Source of the DNA: Adenophora triphylla var. japonica
Taxonomy: Eukaryota > Streptophyta > Magnoliopsida > Asterales > Campanulaceae
DNA length: 64,000 nt
Direction: 5' to 3'
NCBI GenBank assembly: GCA_022495995.1
Contig: JAFEMH010000923.1
Location: 434,001 to 498,000, forward strand
Shown: positions 1 through 10,858 of the stretch, piece by piece
How positions within the stretch are numbered: position 1 is the first letter of the stretch
Layout: the number at the start of each line of letters is the position of its first letter
The notes under the pieces: generated by a model
What the model was told of the DNA's origin: nothing
Seen by the model: the letters and a program-made list of their open reading frames with translations, nothing else
Database searches by the model: none
Program-made: the position numbers and the translations under genes

Positions 1-940
1 AATCCGAAAATGGTAATTCAAATGAATCCGGAAATGGTAATTCCGGAATTCACTATGGCTAAAATTAAGAACTAAAAACAAAGAAAAAGAAGAAAGAAGA
101 CTAACCTTGCAATTTTGAGAATTTTTTCTCTCTTCTTCTTCCTCTCAAAATTTTTTCCTTGATGAATGCTTCCCTTTCTCTTCTTTCTTTCTCTTTCTCT
201 TCTTCTCCTTTCTTTCTCAGATGAATGCTTCCCTTTCTCTTATTTCTTTCTCTTTCTCTTTCTTTCTTCCTTTCCCTCTATCTCTCTCTTTCTTTTCTCT
301 GATCTGAAACTCTTTCTTTCTCCCTCTAGTATTTGAATTGAATCCGGAAATGGTAATTCTGGAATTCACTTTAAATGAATCCGGCAATTTTTCGAAATCC
401 AAGATTTTCAGTTTTGAAAAAAAATGAATTCCGGGATTGGTAATTCCGGAATTGAATTTTCAAAAAATATTATTTTTTTAATTCAGTTTTGTAAAAAAAA
501 AAAATCCTGAATTACCAATACCGGATTACATTATTCCAGAATCGGTAATTCCGGAATCCAACTTGAAAGTGTTAGTTTGGTACATATTTTTTCATCAATG
601 TTAATTTGGTATTTAAATTTTTAAAAAGCAATATTTTGAAAAAAAATTCCAGATATACTTATCAAGCGAAGGTTTAAAGTGGGAATCGATGAATAATTTG
701 GGAGGCTAAACGTATTTTGGCCTTGTAGATAAGGTGGAGATGTACAACAGAAGATTCTGTAAATTGTGTTAGGGTTAGAGCTAAAATTGAGTAAGAAGAA
801 ATGGGGATTGCTCAAAGAAAAGAAGAAATGTAGGAAGGCACCCTGAAAATCCGGCTTGGAAATTGTTTTGATATTATAGTGCTTGGTAATCTGAGATATA
901 TAATGTGTGTACATAGATAAATTAAGCTTTATTGACTACG
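1..940. other. AT-rich unassigned DNA with AATTCCGGAATT-type words
   Basis: No gene is recognised. The first 560 bases repeat a short word around TGGTAATTCCGGAATT (about 34-51, 347-375, 430-450, 545-556) in both orientations. From 600 to 940 the DNA is AT-rich and I see nothing assignable. Open frames here are short, low in complexity and unlike known proteins. Confidence 0.5.
110..330. repeat. CT-rich tract with internal tandem duplication
   Basis: A polypyrimidine stretch. The block beginning GATGAATGCTTCCCTTTCTC occurs at about 161 and again at about 221, so part of the tract is a roughly 60-base tandem duplication. No coding meaning is claimed. Confidence 0.6.
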
Positions 941-1241
941 TCTCAAGGCAGATCCAAGTTCGAATATTGCAATATAATATGTAAAATATGAGATATCTCA
1001 ATTTTAGGGGCGAAATATTGCTTATATAGGTGTCCCAAAATATTCTTAAAGCCTAGGCTAAAATATCTCGAAATCAGGAAAGTTCGGCCTAGCCAACTTT
1101 GGCATGGTCACATGCTTAACTTAGTACGACCATTCAAGAGCAATTTTCCAAATGCTTCATTCGCGCCTAACTTAGCACAGCTTGCAAGAGCAATTTTTCA
1201 AATGCCTCATTCATACTATTTTGCACTGCAACGCTTGTAAT
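941..1241. other. Unassigned flank of the CACTA insertion (left part)
   Basis: Non-coding. It ends in AAT (1239-1241), which reappears at 4790-4792 beyond the CACTA element, so 941-1241 and 4793 onward were once contiguous. It contains two partly repeated blocks about 60 bases apart with AAGAGCAATTTT (about 1136 and 1186), suggesting an older repeat. I do not recognise its family. Confidence 0.45.
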
Positions 1242-1260
1242 CATTACTAGAACAACCTTA

Positions 1261-1470
1261 ATTACCAACGGAAAAATAGCAACGACCAAAGTGTACTTTA
1301 GCAACGACAATGTCGTTGTTAAATTTTAGGAAAAATGACAACGACCAAAGAGTAAATTAGCAACGACATTGTTGTCGCTATTTTTTTTTTAAAAATGTCA
1401 ACGACATTGTTATCGCTAAAAGTGGTCCCGGTCATTGAAATGAAATTAGCGACGACATTGTCGTTGCTAA
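1261..1470. repeat. CACTA left subterminal motif array
   Basis: Repeated GCAACGAC and its complement GTCGTTGC appear several times in direct and inverted form within 210 bases of the left terminus. In CACTA elements such subterminal arrays are the usual transposase-binding zone; that role here is inferred from position. Confidence 0.75.
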
Positions 1471-1799
1471 ATATGAGTGGGAAATCAAAATTTGAATGAA
1501 AATTGGAAATTTGAATTTTTCATGGAAATAATTAACTATAATTAGTATAATTATAAATTAATAATAGTTAAATAATAATTAAAATAAATGTAAATAAAAA
1601 TATTAAAATGATGTGTGTACTTAAATCAATTAATTATTAAAATAATATTTATAATCTATTTTTAATATTAAATTAAATAATTTTTATTATCAAATTAATT
1701 ATTTATTTATATAATATTAAATTAAATATTTTTATTGTATAATTTATAATATTAAATTAATTAACTTATAATCTAATTCGTACGTATACTACATACATT

Positions 1800-2530
1800 A
1801 TTTAGGGTTTAGAGTATGAGTTATAATGTGTTTAGGTATATGATTTATGATTTAGAGTATGAGGATAATTCAGGGTTTAGGGTTTGGGGTATATGATTTA
1901 GGATTTAGGGTATGAGGTATATGATTTAGGGTTTAGGGCATGTGACATATAATATAATTAAGCTATATGAATTGGGGTTTAGGGTATTGGGTATATATGA
2001 GATTTAAGTATATGAATTAGTATTTACGGTATGGATATATGATTTAGGGTTTACGGTATTGGGGTATATGATTTAAGATTTAGGATATGAGGTATATGAT
2101 TTAGGGTTTAGGACATGTGATGTATTATATAATTAAGGTATACTCCCTCCATTCCATTCGACTTAAAATTCTCTCTCCCGACACAGGAATTAAGAAATAC
2201 TAATATAATAAAAGAGATAATGAGTATATGAGGTATTGTGAGTATGAAAAGTAAAATAGGCAAGAGAATGAGTTAGAGAAATAGTAAGGAGATTGTTGAT
2301 GTTAGTATGACAAGTGGGTCCCAATGAATATAAAATAATATATACTTGTCATTTTGGGACGTTATAAGCCGAGTGGGACGCCTAAAATGGCAAATTGTTA
2401 TAAGTTACGTGAGATGGAGGGAGTATGAATTTAGGTTTAGGGTATGAGGTATTTATGAGATTTAGGTATATAAATTTGTTTTTAGGGTATGGGTTTAGGA
2501 CATGTGATGTGACGCATTATGATTACGATC
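1800..2530. repeat. Degenerate telomere-like (TTTAGGG) words
   Basis: Many near copies of TTTAGGGTTTAGGGTATGAGGTATATGA are spread irregularly and interrupted by the MITE at 2143-2423. They resemble the plant telomere unit but are not a clean array, so this is a minisatellite-like repeat inside the CACTA element and not a chromosome end. A related block lies in the foldback element (38900-40280). Confidence 0.65.
2143..2423. mobile_element. Stowaway-type (Tc1/Mariner) MITE, 281 bp
   Basis: Terminal inverted repeats begin CTCCCTCC and end GGAGGGAG, with a TA duplication on each side (2141-2142 and 2424-2425). Size, termini and TA target are those of plant Stowaway MITEs. It carries no coding capacity and is nested in the CACTA element. 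Confidence 0.9.
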
Positions 2531-3501
2531 ATTATTATTAAATATTATATAATAATTATTATTATTCTAACTCCATTATCATATCATCATAATAATGATT
2601 AATATTAGTAAATTATTTAATATTAATGAGTATTATTATTAATTAATAACATAATTATTTTTTTGATATTATGTATCATTACTAGTTATTATTAATATTA
2701 TTATTAAGTATTATTATTAATAATATAATAATAATCATTAATAACTATTCAATTAAATAATTGAATAATTAATAACAACATTATTATTAAGTATTATTAC
2801 TAATTATATAATAATGTTATTATTCTTGATATTAGGCATACTAATTTAACTTAAATTTGGTGTAAATCAAATAAAAGCATGTGATGTGGCATTGTTTTAT
2901 TGGATCTCAAATAATCACATGAATCCTAGAGTAAACATCATCTTGACCATTAAACACATAACAAGAAATTTAATCCAATGGTGCATAATTCACCCAACAA
3001 ACCCTTTTCTCTCTCTTAACCCATAAATCTAACAAACCTTATTTCTCTCTCCACTCAATTCTACCTTTCAGCTCCCTTCTTTCCGCCCCCTCTTACCTTA
3101 TTTATCTGTCTTTTCTTCATTTTCTTCTCCTTCCGACACCGCCACCTCGTTCTCCTTCCTCTGCCGCCCCCACCCTACCCTATATGAACAAACAACGAGA
3201 CAAACGGGGAGGGAGTTGAGCTTGGATCTGAAAATCGACATGGTGAAGGGAGAACAAAGTATTCTCTCTTTTCTTCATCATCTCACCGCCGTGTCTTCTT
3301 CTTTCTTCTTTGCCAATGCCTTCATCTTCTCAAGCGATTTATTTTTCACCATCTTTATTTCTCTCTTTCTATTTATGTGTTTGTATGTGTGTTTTCTTGA
3401 CAACTTTTAGGTGTTTGTTATTTGATGGTATTGGTGGTTAGATGGTGGTGAATGGCCGGTGGTAGATGGCTGGGTAGATGTATGGTGGTGGATGACGGTG
3501 T
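2531..3501. other. AT-rich filler and CT-rich leader-like segment in the CACTA element
   Basis: 2531-2830 is dominated by ATT/AAT trinucleotide words. 3001-3415 becomes CT-rich and could be a captured 5' untranslated region, but the only ORF in it (ATG at about 3240) encodes a short serine/phenylalanine-rich peptide that I cannot place. No gene is called. Confidence 0.4.
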
Positions 3502-3509
3502 ATGGTGGT

Positions 3510-3947
3510 TAGAACTGTTAATACAGGCTGGCGGTGCGGGATGGGCCCAACCCGCCAAAGCCCACCATTTAACGGGGTGGGGCGGGGCGGGGCGGGCTGG
3601 CCAAAATTTCTGGCGGGCTGGAAATATGTCATCCTAAACCACCTTGGGTTGGTGGGACAGGTGGGCCATGCGGGCCAATCAAATAAATGAAATTTGGGTT
3701 TGAAATTGTGCATAACTGATAACAAAAAATAAAAAATCATAATAGTCAAATAAACACAAACTGTCAAACACAATAATATCTCAAAAGATAACAAAAATCA
3801 TAACAGCCAAACAAACAAAAACAAAGATTCATATCAATATAAACTAATTATCAAGCAGGCAACACAGATAAACTTTACACAAATTGCTACAAATAAATAC
3901 AGGTAAATTATGATCCTATAAATAAAGATTTATATCAATAAAAATGA

Positions 3948-3980
<33 letters not shown>

Positions 3981-4386
3981 TACATGTGTGCGAATCGGAG
4001 ACATTAACAACAACGAATTAGTGATCGTGATGGAGTGAACCGACGGCGATGGAAACGACGACGAGTGCGGCAGCGTCTCCTTATGCTTTCTCTGTTTCTG
4101 TTCTCTACTTATCTCAAGTCTCTCTCACTTATCGATTCACAGATTGAGTTCACAAAGTCGATGTAGCCCCAGATTTCCACTTAAAAATGACGTTATTTTG
4201 TGGCAAAAAAAATATATTGTGCTGGCCCACCCTGGCCCGCCTCGAACCCGTTTTGGCTCACACCCATATGTGCCAGCCAAAAATTGACCCACTTTTATTT
4301 GAGTTAGTAGTTTTAAATCTCAACCCACCCTTATTGTATGATGGGGCGGGCTGACCCGACGGGCCTAAACCAAATTGACGGCTTTA
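3510..4386. mobile_element. Non-autonomous hAT element, 877 bp
   Basis: An 8-bp target-site duplication ATGGTGGT lies at 3502-3509 and 4387-4394. The left end TAGAACTGTTAAT matches the complement of the right end (TAAAGCCGTCAAT) with a few mismatches. Both ends are followed by GGCGGG/CCCGCC-rich words (3545-3610, 4222-4370), a look common in plant hAT derivatives. A GA microsatellite is at about 3957-3980. There is no transposase, so it needs a helper. Confidence 0.8.
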
Positions 4387-4792
4387 ATGGTGGTACATGT
4401 TTTGGATGTTGGGAGTATATTTGTAAACATTAGATTAATTTAAAATAATTCATAAATAATTACTTAAAAAAAATTCACAATTCACTAGCAATACTCAAAT
4501 TTATGTTTTTTAAAAAATCCGCAAATTTAAATAATTCACATATATTTTTTAAAAAGCCTATAATTTAGCAATGGAAATGTCATCGTTATTTTGTAACTTT
4601 TTCAATGACAAAGTCCTTGTTGAATTCGGTCAATGTCGAATACCAAATTTTAGCGACGACCATTATTGGTCAACTTTAGCAACGAGTTTTTAGTGACGAC
4701 CAAAGTCGTCGCTAATTGAGCATTTAACAACGAATTTTGCTAATTAGCAACGATTTTTGGCGTTGATAATTTCATTTTTTCTATTAGTGAAT

Positions 4793-5302
4793 CCAACATT
4801 CATGCAAAAATTTTGCGCTGCAGGGTGCCAAAATTAAGCACACTAGTGCAAAATATCCCGAAGCCAAAAAATGCCAAAAACCTTCCGCACGATCGTGCCG
4901 TTCACGCGTTTTAGCCCCTTTTTGTGCTTCTCCTCTTTTCTAGTTAGTCATCAATCTAGTAATCCGATTAGAATCTATCCCTCCCTTTTTGTGCTTCTCC
5001 CCCTTTTTAATCAGCCTTCGATTTCCTAACAGTAGGTGATGATGCACAACGAGTTGGCTCGACTCGGCTTGACAAATGCCAAGCCCGCGAATCAGGCAGA
5101 TTCAACCCAGCCTGCTCCTCTTGCCGGCGGGCAAAGCCCGGCCCTGCCCGTCCATTTGCATGATGTCCACCCCTCCCTATTTACCCGTGGATCTATGAAA
5201 CGGCTTGGCATATTTTTTTTATTTTTTTCTTTCTAAATTTCCCAAAATTCAAAGGTGTGATGGGAGTCAAACCTGGATTGAAGAAGCCAATAGTAAGCAA
5301 TT
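4793..5302. other. Unassigned flank of the CACTA insertion (right part)
   Basis: Continues the sequence interrupted by the CACTA element. It holds a 12-base palindrome GCACGATCGTGC (4887-4898), a direct repeat around TTTTTGTGCTTCTCC (4918 and 4987), and a GCCCGG-rich patch (5060-5195) that resembles the end of another hAT element but has no clear terminus. No gene is seen. Confidence 0.4.
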
Positions 5303-5710
5303 TGATGCAGATCAATAGGAGGATGGTTTAGCACAGATTGAGGCAGACAGATAGGGCACGACTAGTGACTACTAGCATGACTCGTGACACTGATCAGCAC
5401 AAGTGCAACAATGAGTACGACTCGTACCACAAGTGGGTTAAGAGGGAACAACTCGTGACCTCTAGCACGAGTCGTGCTTTCGACGGAAAACAAATCTGGT
5501 TTTTAATTTTGCTGATGTTTGAACAATTAAGTTAGGGTATTTTGGTCTTTTACTTTTAAAATTGCTTTAGGGTTTATGTGGGAGTATTTATACTTGTTTT
5601 AGGGTTTTGATAACTTAGACTTTGATTTTATGAAATAGAGAAAAAGCTTAGGCTTTCATAATTGATCCTTGTTCTATCGTTCTATCTAAATCTCTAGCCT
5701 TCCGACATCA
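5303..5710 (+). repeat. Ty3/gypsy 5' LTR
   Basis: It has the same length and termini as 9786-10193, with scattered substitutions between the two. It contains an array of CACGACTCGTG-like words at 5356-5477. The primer-binding site starts just after the LTR. Confidence 0.93.
5356..5477. repeat. Array of CACGAGTCGTG-type palindromic words (5' LTR)
   Basis: Near-palindromic words built on CACGACTCGTG / CACGAGTCGTG recur about every 19-20 bases. This copy is more mutated than the one in the 3' LTR (9839-9960). The role is unknown. Confidence 0.75.
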
Positions 5711-5739
5711 TTTGGTATCAGTTTCCTGGACGAATATCA

Positions 5740-6783
5740 ATGGCCGAACAAGGATGCAATGGTAGTGGCAGACGAGGTGGTTGAGGTAGGGGCCGTGCAG
5801 CGGATCCCCAAGAAGATGATCACCATCGCGATCGAGACCTACGTGATATTGAGATGGACGAATTGAGGAGACAGGTTCAGATACTTTAGAATCGCATTGA
5901 TCGCGTGGAGCGTCCACCAGCTATGGATTCGGATTCGGGTGTGTCATCTGAGGGCTTGGAGTACCAAGATGGGGTCAACCCCTTTGGCCGCATCAGGCAA
6001 CAGATCCTTCTAGGGACGTCGGTATGAAGATCAATATTCCTGACTTTGAAGGTAAAATGCATCTTGATGAGTTTATTGATTGGCTTAATACTGTTGAACG
6101 TGTTTTTGATTTAAAACAGATGAGATAGTAATACAGTAAAAGTGATTGCAATCAAATTAAAGAAACATGCTTCAATCTGGTGGGAACACGTTAGGAAACA
6201 ACGGGTTTGAGAAGGAAAATCCAAAATTCAGTCTTGGGAAAAGATGAAGAAGTTGTTACGGAGAAAGTTCCTTCCTGAATACTATCGACAAGAGTCTTTT
6301 ATTGAATATCACAATTTGAAACAGGGTGATAAGTCAGTAGAAGAATTTATCAGTGAGTTTGATCGTTTGCGGATGAAATGTGATGTGGTGGAAGAGGATG
6401 AATAGACAGTGGCTCGTTTCCTTGGGGGCCTCCGTATTGATGTTTAAGAGGTAGTTCAATTGCAACAGTATTGGACGTATGAGGATGTTTGTAGACTTGT
6501 GTTGAAGGTTGAGCAACAGTTAAAGAGAAAGAAGGTCGTGAACCGTTGGCAAGGTCGAGATCTTGCTAATAATCGAGGGGCAAGCAGTAGTAACACTCCA
6601 ATAGGGGTTTCATCGACAACTAATAGAACACCAGTTGCAGCAAAACCTGGGCTTGTTTCAGCAAATACAAGGACCAGACAACCATCTAGATGCTTCAAAT
6701 GTCATGGGCTTGGTCATCTCCAAGCTGAATGTCCCAATCGACATGTTGTTGCTTTGATGGAGGACGAGCTACCAGTTTATTGA
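5740..6783 (+). pseudogene. Ty3/gypsy gag (nucleocapsid) remnant
   Basis: Encodes the structural Gag region: an N-terminal arginine/glycine-rich stretch, a retrotransposon Gag core (about 6020-6500; recognisable segments IWWEHVRK, KFLPEYYRQ, EFISEFDRLRMKCD), and a CCHC zinc knuckle CFKCHGLGHLQAEC at about 6691-6732. The frame is broken by several single stop codons (for example near 5780, 5888, 6402 and 6446), most explicable by C-to-T or G-to-A changes. The frame closes at 6783, just before protease. Confidence 0.85.
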
Positions 6784-7195
6784 TGGTGGTAGTTGTGAGA
6801 ATGTCAATTCTACAACAATGGTTGAGAAGTTACAAATGAAAATTGAAGAACACCCACAACCATACAAGTTATCATGGTTGATTAAAGGGAATGAGCCGAA
6901 GGTGGACAAACGGTGTTTGGTGAAATTCCCAATTGGCAAACACTACAATGATGAGGTTTGGTGTGACGTAGTGCTAATGGATGCGTGTTACCTGTTATTG
7001 GATCGTCCATGGTTATTTGATCGTCGGATTAAGCATGATGGGTTCAAGAATACATACACGTTTTGCAAGGACAGTTTGGCTATTTCTTTGTGCCCTACTG
7101 ACCCGGAGAAGGAACTTACATCAGTTACTAGATCAACGGATGTTGTGGGCCATCAGCTGCTAAGCCGTTCCAAGTTCGTTGGTATCACGAAATAG
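6783..7195 (+). pseudogene. Ty3/gypsy retropepsin-like protease remnant
   Basis: The segment just after gag reads FIDGGSCENV, a variant of the usual D-S/T-G aspartic-protease signature in plant gypsy elements. A downstream LLLDRPWLFDR corresponds to the family's LLGRPW flap region. One frame is open from about 6818 to 7195. It would process the Gag-Pol polyprotein; here it is separated from RT by stops. Confidence 0.75.
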
Positions 7196-7213
7196 GAGTT
7201 AGGATTCTAGGCC

Positions 7214-8500
7214 TTGGAGGTTCTCGAGGGTAATGAAATAACAGGGTTACCTCCGGCAGCGATTCAACCACTTTTGGACACTTATTCCGATGTAACACCA
7301 GACGAGATTCCTCAGGGCTTACCACCTATGCGGGATATCCAACATTGCATTGATCTTGTTCCGAGCGCGTCGATTCCGAATAAGGCTGCCAACCATTTGT
7401 GGCCCAAGGAACATGAGGAGTTGGAGAGACAGGTTCGGGAACTACTTGACAAGGGAGTCATTAGGGAGAGCATGAGTTCGTGAGCGGTGCCAGCACTTAT
7501 GGTTCTGAAAGCTGGGGGTTCTTTACGTATGTGTATGGACAGTTGCGCCATCAACAAAATCACCAACAAATACCGTTTTCCCATTCCTCGTATTGATGAC
7601 TTGCTTGATCAGTTGTATGGAGCGAGGGTGTTCTCTAAGATCGATCTGCGAAGCGGGTACCATCAGATTCGCGTTAGGCTAGGCGATGAGTGCAAAACTG
7701 CTTTCAATACCCAAGATGGTTTGTATGAGTGAATGGTGATGCCGTTTGGGTTGTCTAACGCTCCTAGCACTTTCATAAGGCTTATGAACCAGATTTTCAA
7801 ACCATTTATCAGTATGTTTGTTATTGTTTATTTCAATGATATTCTTATCTATAGTCAATCTTTGGAGCAACATTTGGGTCAATTGAGACATATTTTTGAT
7901 GTGTTGCGGGCCCAAAAATTGTATGCTAACTGTAAGAAGTGTCATTTTCTAACAGAGAAAGTGACTTTCTTGGAGTATGTTGTCTCAACGGATGGTATTA
8001 AGATGGATGGATCGAAAGTGGAGGCAATTACTTCCTGGCCAACACCAATGAACATTCATGACATTCGGCGTTTCCATGGTTTGGCTTCCTTTTATCGTCG
8101 ATTTATTCAAAGTTTTAGTATGTTATTGCCCTTATTACTGAATGTTTGAAAGGTGGAGTATTTGTGTGGACAAAGGAGGCGGATACGACGTTTCAGGTTC
8201 TAAAATCCTTGGTAACAAAAGCCCCTGTTTTAGCTTTACCCGATTTTAATGATGTTTTTGAAGTTCACTGTGATGCTTCTAATGTTGATATTGGGGGTGT
8301 TTTGAGTCAGAATCGTCGACCGATCGCTTTCTTTAGTGACAAGCTGAACGAGGCATGACATAAATACTCAACGTATGATAAGGAGTTTTATGCTCTTGTT
8401 CGTACCTTGGAGCATTGGCAACACTATCTCCTGTCGAAGGAATTTGTGTTATATTCTGATCATGAGGCTCCCAAGTACATTCACGGGTTCAGAACCAAGT
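7214..8500 (+). pseudogene. Ty3/gypsy reverse transcriptase and RNase H remnant
   Basis: RT motifs appear in order: GLPPMRDIQHCIDL (about 7317), [28 protein letters not shown] (about 7630-7680), MPFGLSNAPSTF (about 7738) and YFNDILIYS (about 7829-7855). The last should be Y-x-D-D; the first catalytic Asp is Asn (GAT to AAT). RNase H follows (FEVHCDASNVDIGGVLSQ at about 8260; then [13 protein letters not shown]). In-frame stops at about 7481, 7730, 8147 and 8356 break the frame, and RNase H is joined abruptly to the integrase region near 8500. Confidence 0.9.
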
Positions 8501-8510
8501 CACAGATGCG

Positions 8511-9660
8511 TTGAGCAAACGACATTTGTTGTTGAACATTATGCGTGTGGAGGTAGTTGGGTTTGACAGTTTGCGTGACTTGTATCGTGAGGATCGTGTA
8601 TGTGGGGTACTGTTCACCAATATGTCCTACACGATGGCTTCTTGTTTAAAGGTAACAAAATGTGCATTCCACTTTGTTCGTTTCGTGATCTTATTATCTC
8701 CGAAAATCATGAAGGGGGACTCGTCGGGCATTTTGGGAAAGATAAGACGCTCGCATTGATTGGGGAGCAGTTTTATTGGACTAGGAAGGGGCATGACATT
8801 GCACGTTTCGTAGCACGCTGTCGGGTTTGACATGTGGCCAAAACTCACGAGTCTAATGCGGGGTTATATACTCCATTGCCGGTTCCTGTTGCACCTTGGG
8901 AAGATGTCAGTTTGGATTTTGTGATGGGGTTACCTAGAAAACGAAGACAGAAGGATTCTATTATGGTTGTGGTTGATCGCTTTTCAAAAATGGCTCATTT
9001 TGTCCCTTGCGCCAAGACTCTTGATGCAACTCAGGTAGCAGACTTATATTTCAAAGAGATTGTGAAGCTTTATGGTATCCCTAAATCGCTCACTTCTGAC
9101 CGTGATGTTAAGTTTATAAGTCACTTTTGGCGTACGTTGTGGAGGAAATTTGGTTCAAGATTGCAGTTCAGTAGCGCTTATCAGCCACAGATAGATGGGC
9201 AGACGAAAATTACAAATCGCAGCTTGGGGAACTTGTTACGTAGTTTGGTGGGCGACAACCCGTGTAAGTGGGATTTGATACTAGCGCAAGCCGAGTTCGC
9301 TTATAACCATTCACAGAACTGCACACCTGGTAAGAGTCCATTCCAGATTGTTTATGGGAATAATTCGCTCAGTCCTTTGGATCTTGTTTCTGTTCCGATG
9401 ACTAGTCAATACAACTCGGATGCAGACGACCGTGCCAAACAAATAAAGGACCTTCACGAACAAGTCCGACTGCGTATCGTCCAATAGAATGAGAAGTACC
9501 AACAGTTTGCCAACAAACACCGTAAGAGAGTTGTATTTCAGGTGGGTAACCTTGTTTGGATTCATTTAAGCAAGGAGAGGTTTCCTTTTGGAAGCTATGG
9601 TAAATTGCATCCACAAGCTGATGGTCTCTTGTTCTCGAGCTTATTAATGACAATGCCTAA
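8511..9660 (+). pseudogene. Ty3/gypsy integrase remnant
   Basis: The H2C2 zinc-binding region is at about 8600-8860 (HFGKDKTLALIGEQFYW, then ARFVARCRV). The catalytic core is at 8890-9480 (SLDFVMGLPR with the first Asp; LTSDRDVKFIS with the second). The position of the third acidic residue, normally in DGQTE, reads DGQTK, a GAG-to-AAG type change. A C-terminal piece continues to about 9640 after a stop at 9485. The core is one open frame of 217 codons (8834-9487), the least damaged part of the element. Confidence 0.9.
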
Positions 9661-9785
9661 AAAATTAATTTGCCAAGCCATTATAATGTCTCTTCAACCT
9701 TCAATGTCTCGGATTTATCTGCTTATCTTGGTGACGCCGACGGGGATATCGACTCGTGGTCGAGACTTTTCAAAGGGGGGGAGAA

Positions 9786-10193
9786 TGATGCAGATCAACA
9801 GGAGCATAGTTCAGCACAGATTGAGGCAGACGGACAGGGCACGACTCGTGACCGCTAGCACGACTCGTGACAGTGATCAGCACGAGTGCAACAATGAGTA
9901 CGACTCGTACCACGAGTGGGTTAAGAGGGAACGACTCGTGACCTCTAGCACGAGTCGTGCTTTCGACGAAAAACAGATCTGGTTTTTTAGTTTGCTGATG
10001 TTTGAACAATTAAGTTAGGATATTTTGGTCTTTTACTTTTAAAGTTACTTTAGGGTTTGTGTGGGAGTATTTATACTTGTTTTAGGATTTTGATAACTTA
10101 GACTTTGATTTTATTAAATAGAGAAAAAGCTTAGGCTTTCATAATTGATCCTTGTTCTATCGTTCGGTCTAAATCTTTAGCCTTCCGGCATCA
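9786..10193 (+). repeat. Ty3/gypsy 3' LTR
   Basis: It matches the 5' LTR in length and ends, is preceded by a G-rich polypurine tract and is followed by the target duplication CAATT. Confidence 0.93.
9839..9960. repeat. Array of CACGAGTCGTG palindromic words (3' LTR)
   Basis: Words CACGACTCGTG or CACGAGTCGTG (or half forms CACGAGTG, ACGACTCGTA) start at about 9840, 9859, 9881, 9899, 9911, 9930 and 9949. The usual step is 19-22 bases. The last is a perfect GCACGAGTCGTGC. This is the cleaner of the element's two arrays. Confidence 0.85.
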
Positions 10194-10386
10194 CAATTAT
10201 TCAATAAGCCAATAATTCCTTTGTCAAAGATACAAAAAGTTTAACATTTATCCAAAAACTAAAATCTAGCAAGCAATAGTCTTTTGCATGTACATGAGTG
10301 GGTTGGGGGACTATTAAACCCCTTTGATAGGATCAATAAGAAGCGATAATACTCGTTCTCTAGTTACAGAGCTTTGACTTCCATGT

Positions 10387-10810
10387 TGATGTAGGAAGGA
10401 TATTTGACGAAGTCAAATATAGTAACTATTTTTGTATTTTTATTAGTATTTTAGGATTTAATCTGTTTTAGTTTATATTTTATTTATTATTTTCGTCATT
10501 AATTTTAATAGGTCAATTATAGGTGATTTTAGAGAAGATTTTGAGTAGATTTATTAGTTTTATAGTCCTAATAGGTTACCTATTAGGTTAGGAGTTATTT
10601 TAGGATGTTATTTCTTGATTTTCAAGTTTTATGGGCACTATAAAATAGACCTAGAGTTGTAATCCGAAAATGGAGAGTTTTTGATGATTTAATTTGAAGA
10701 GTTTTTCTCTTTTCTGGTGGATTCAGTTTATCTCTTTTCTAGGGTTCATCGCTTGTGAATCCTTGTGTTTAGCGCTTGCTACTCACGAATATTGCGTCCG
10801 TGCTGCGTCA
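10387..10810 (+). repeat. 5' LTR of the small non-autonomous element
   Basis: 424 bp, directly followed by the primer site. It contains a TATAAAATAG box at about 10638, giving a likely transcription start some 30 bases downstream. Confidence 0.9.
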
Positions 10811-10858
10811 GTTGGTATCAGAGCAGGCTTTATCCTGTCTTTTCATCGCTGAATCATT

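Larger units (their letters stand above)
1242..4789. mobile_element. Non-autonomous CACTA (En/Spm-type) transposon, 3.5 kb
   Basis: The right end reads CTATTAGTG, the complement of CACTAATAG; the left end reads CATTACTAG, a one-base variant of the CACTA terminus. A 3-bp target-site duplication AAT flanks the element (1239-1241 and 4790-4792), the size expected for this superfamily. Both subterminal zones hold repeated AGCAACGAC / GTCGTTGCT motifs. No transposase is seen inside; the interior is AT-rich, with telomere-like words, a Stowaway MITE (2143-2423) and an hAT element (3510-4386). It is therefore a deletion-type or filler-carrying derivative that would need a transposase in trans. Confidence 0.85.
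5303..10193 (+). mobile_element. Complete Ty3/gypsy LTR retrotransposon, decayed
   Basis: Two 408-bp LTRs (5303-5710 and 9786-10193), both starting TGATGCAG and ending CATCA, bound the element. A 5-bp target-site duplication CAATT is at 5298-5302 and 10194-10198. A tRNA-Met-like primer site (TTGGTATCAG) follows the 5' LTR, and a G-rich polypurine tract (9774-9785) precedes the 3' LTR. Domain order gag, protease, RT, RNase H, integrase is Ty3/gypsy. Every ORF is interrupted by stops or frameshifts and two catalytic residues are changed, so the copy is inactive. Confidence 0.95.

Noticed and set aside
1800..2530. Chromosome end or interstitial telomere
   Set aside because: Units are degenerate and embedded within a transposon; not a telomeric array.
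3240..3410. Short hydrophobic ORF after the CT-rich leader in the first CACTA element
   Set aside because: About 57 codons, low complexity, no support from domains or context.
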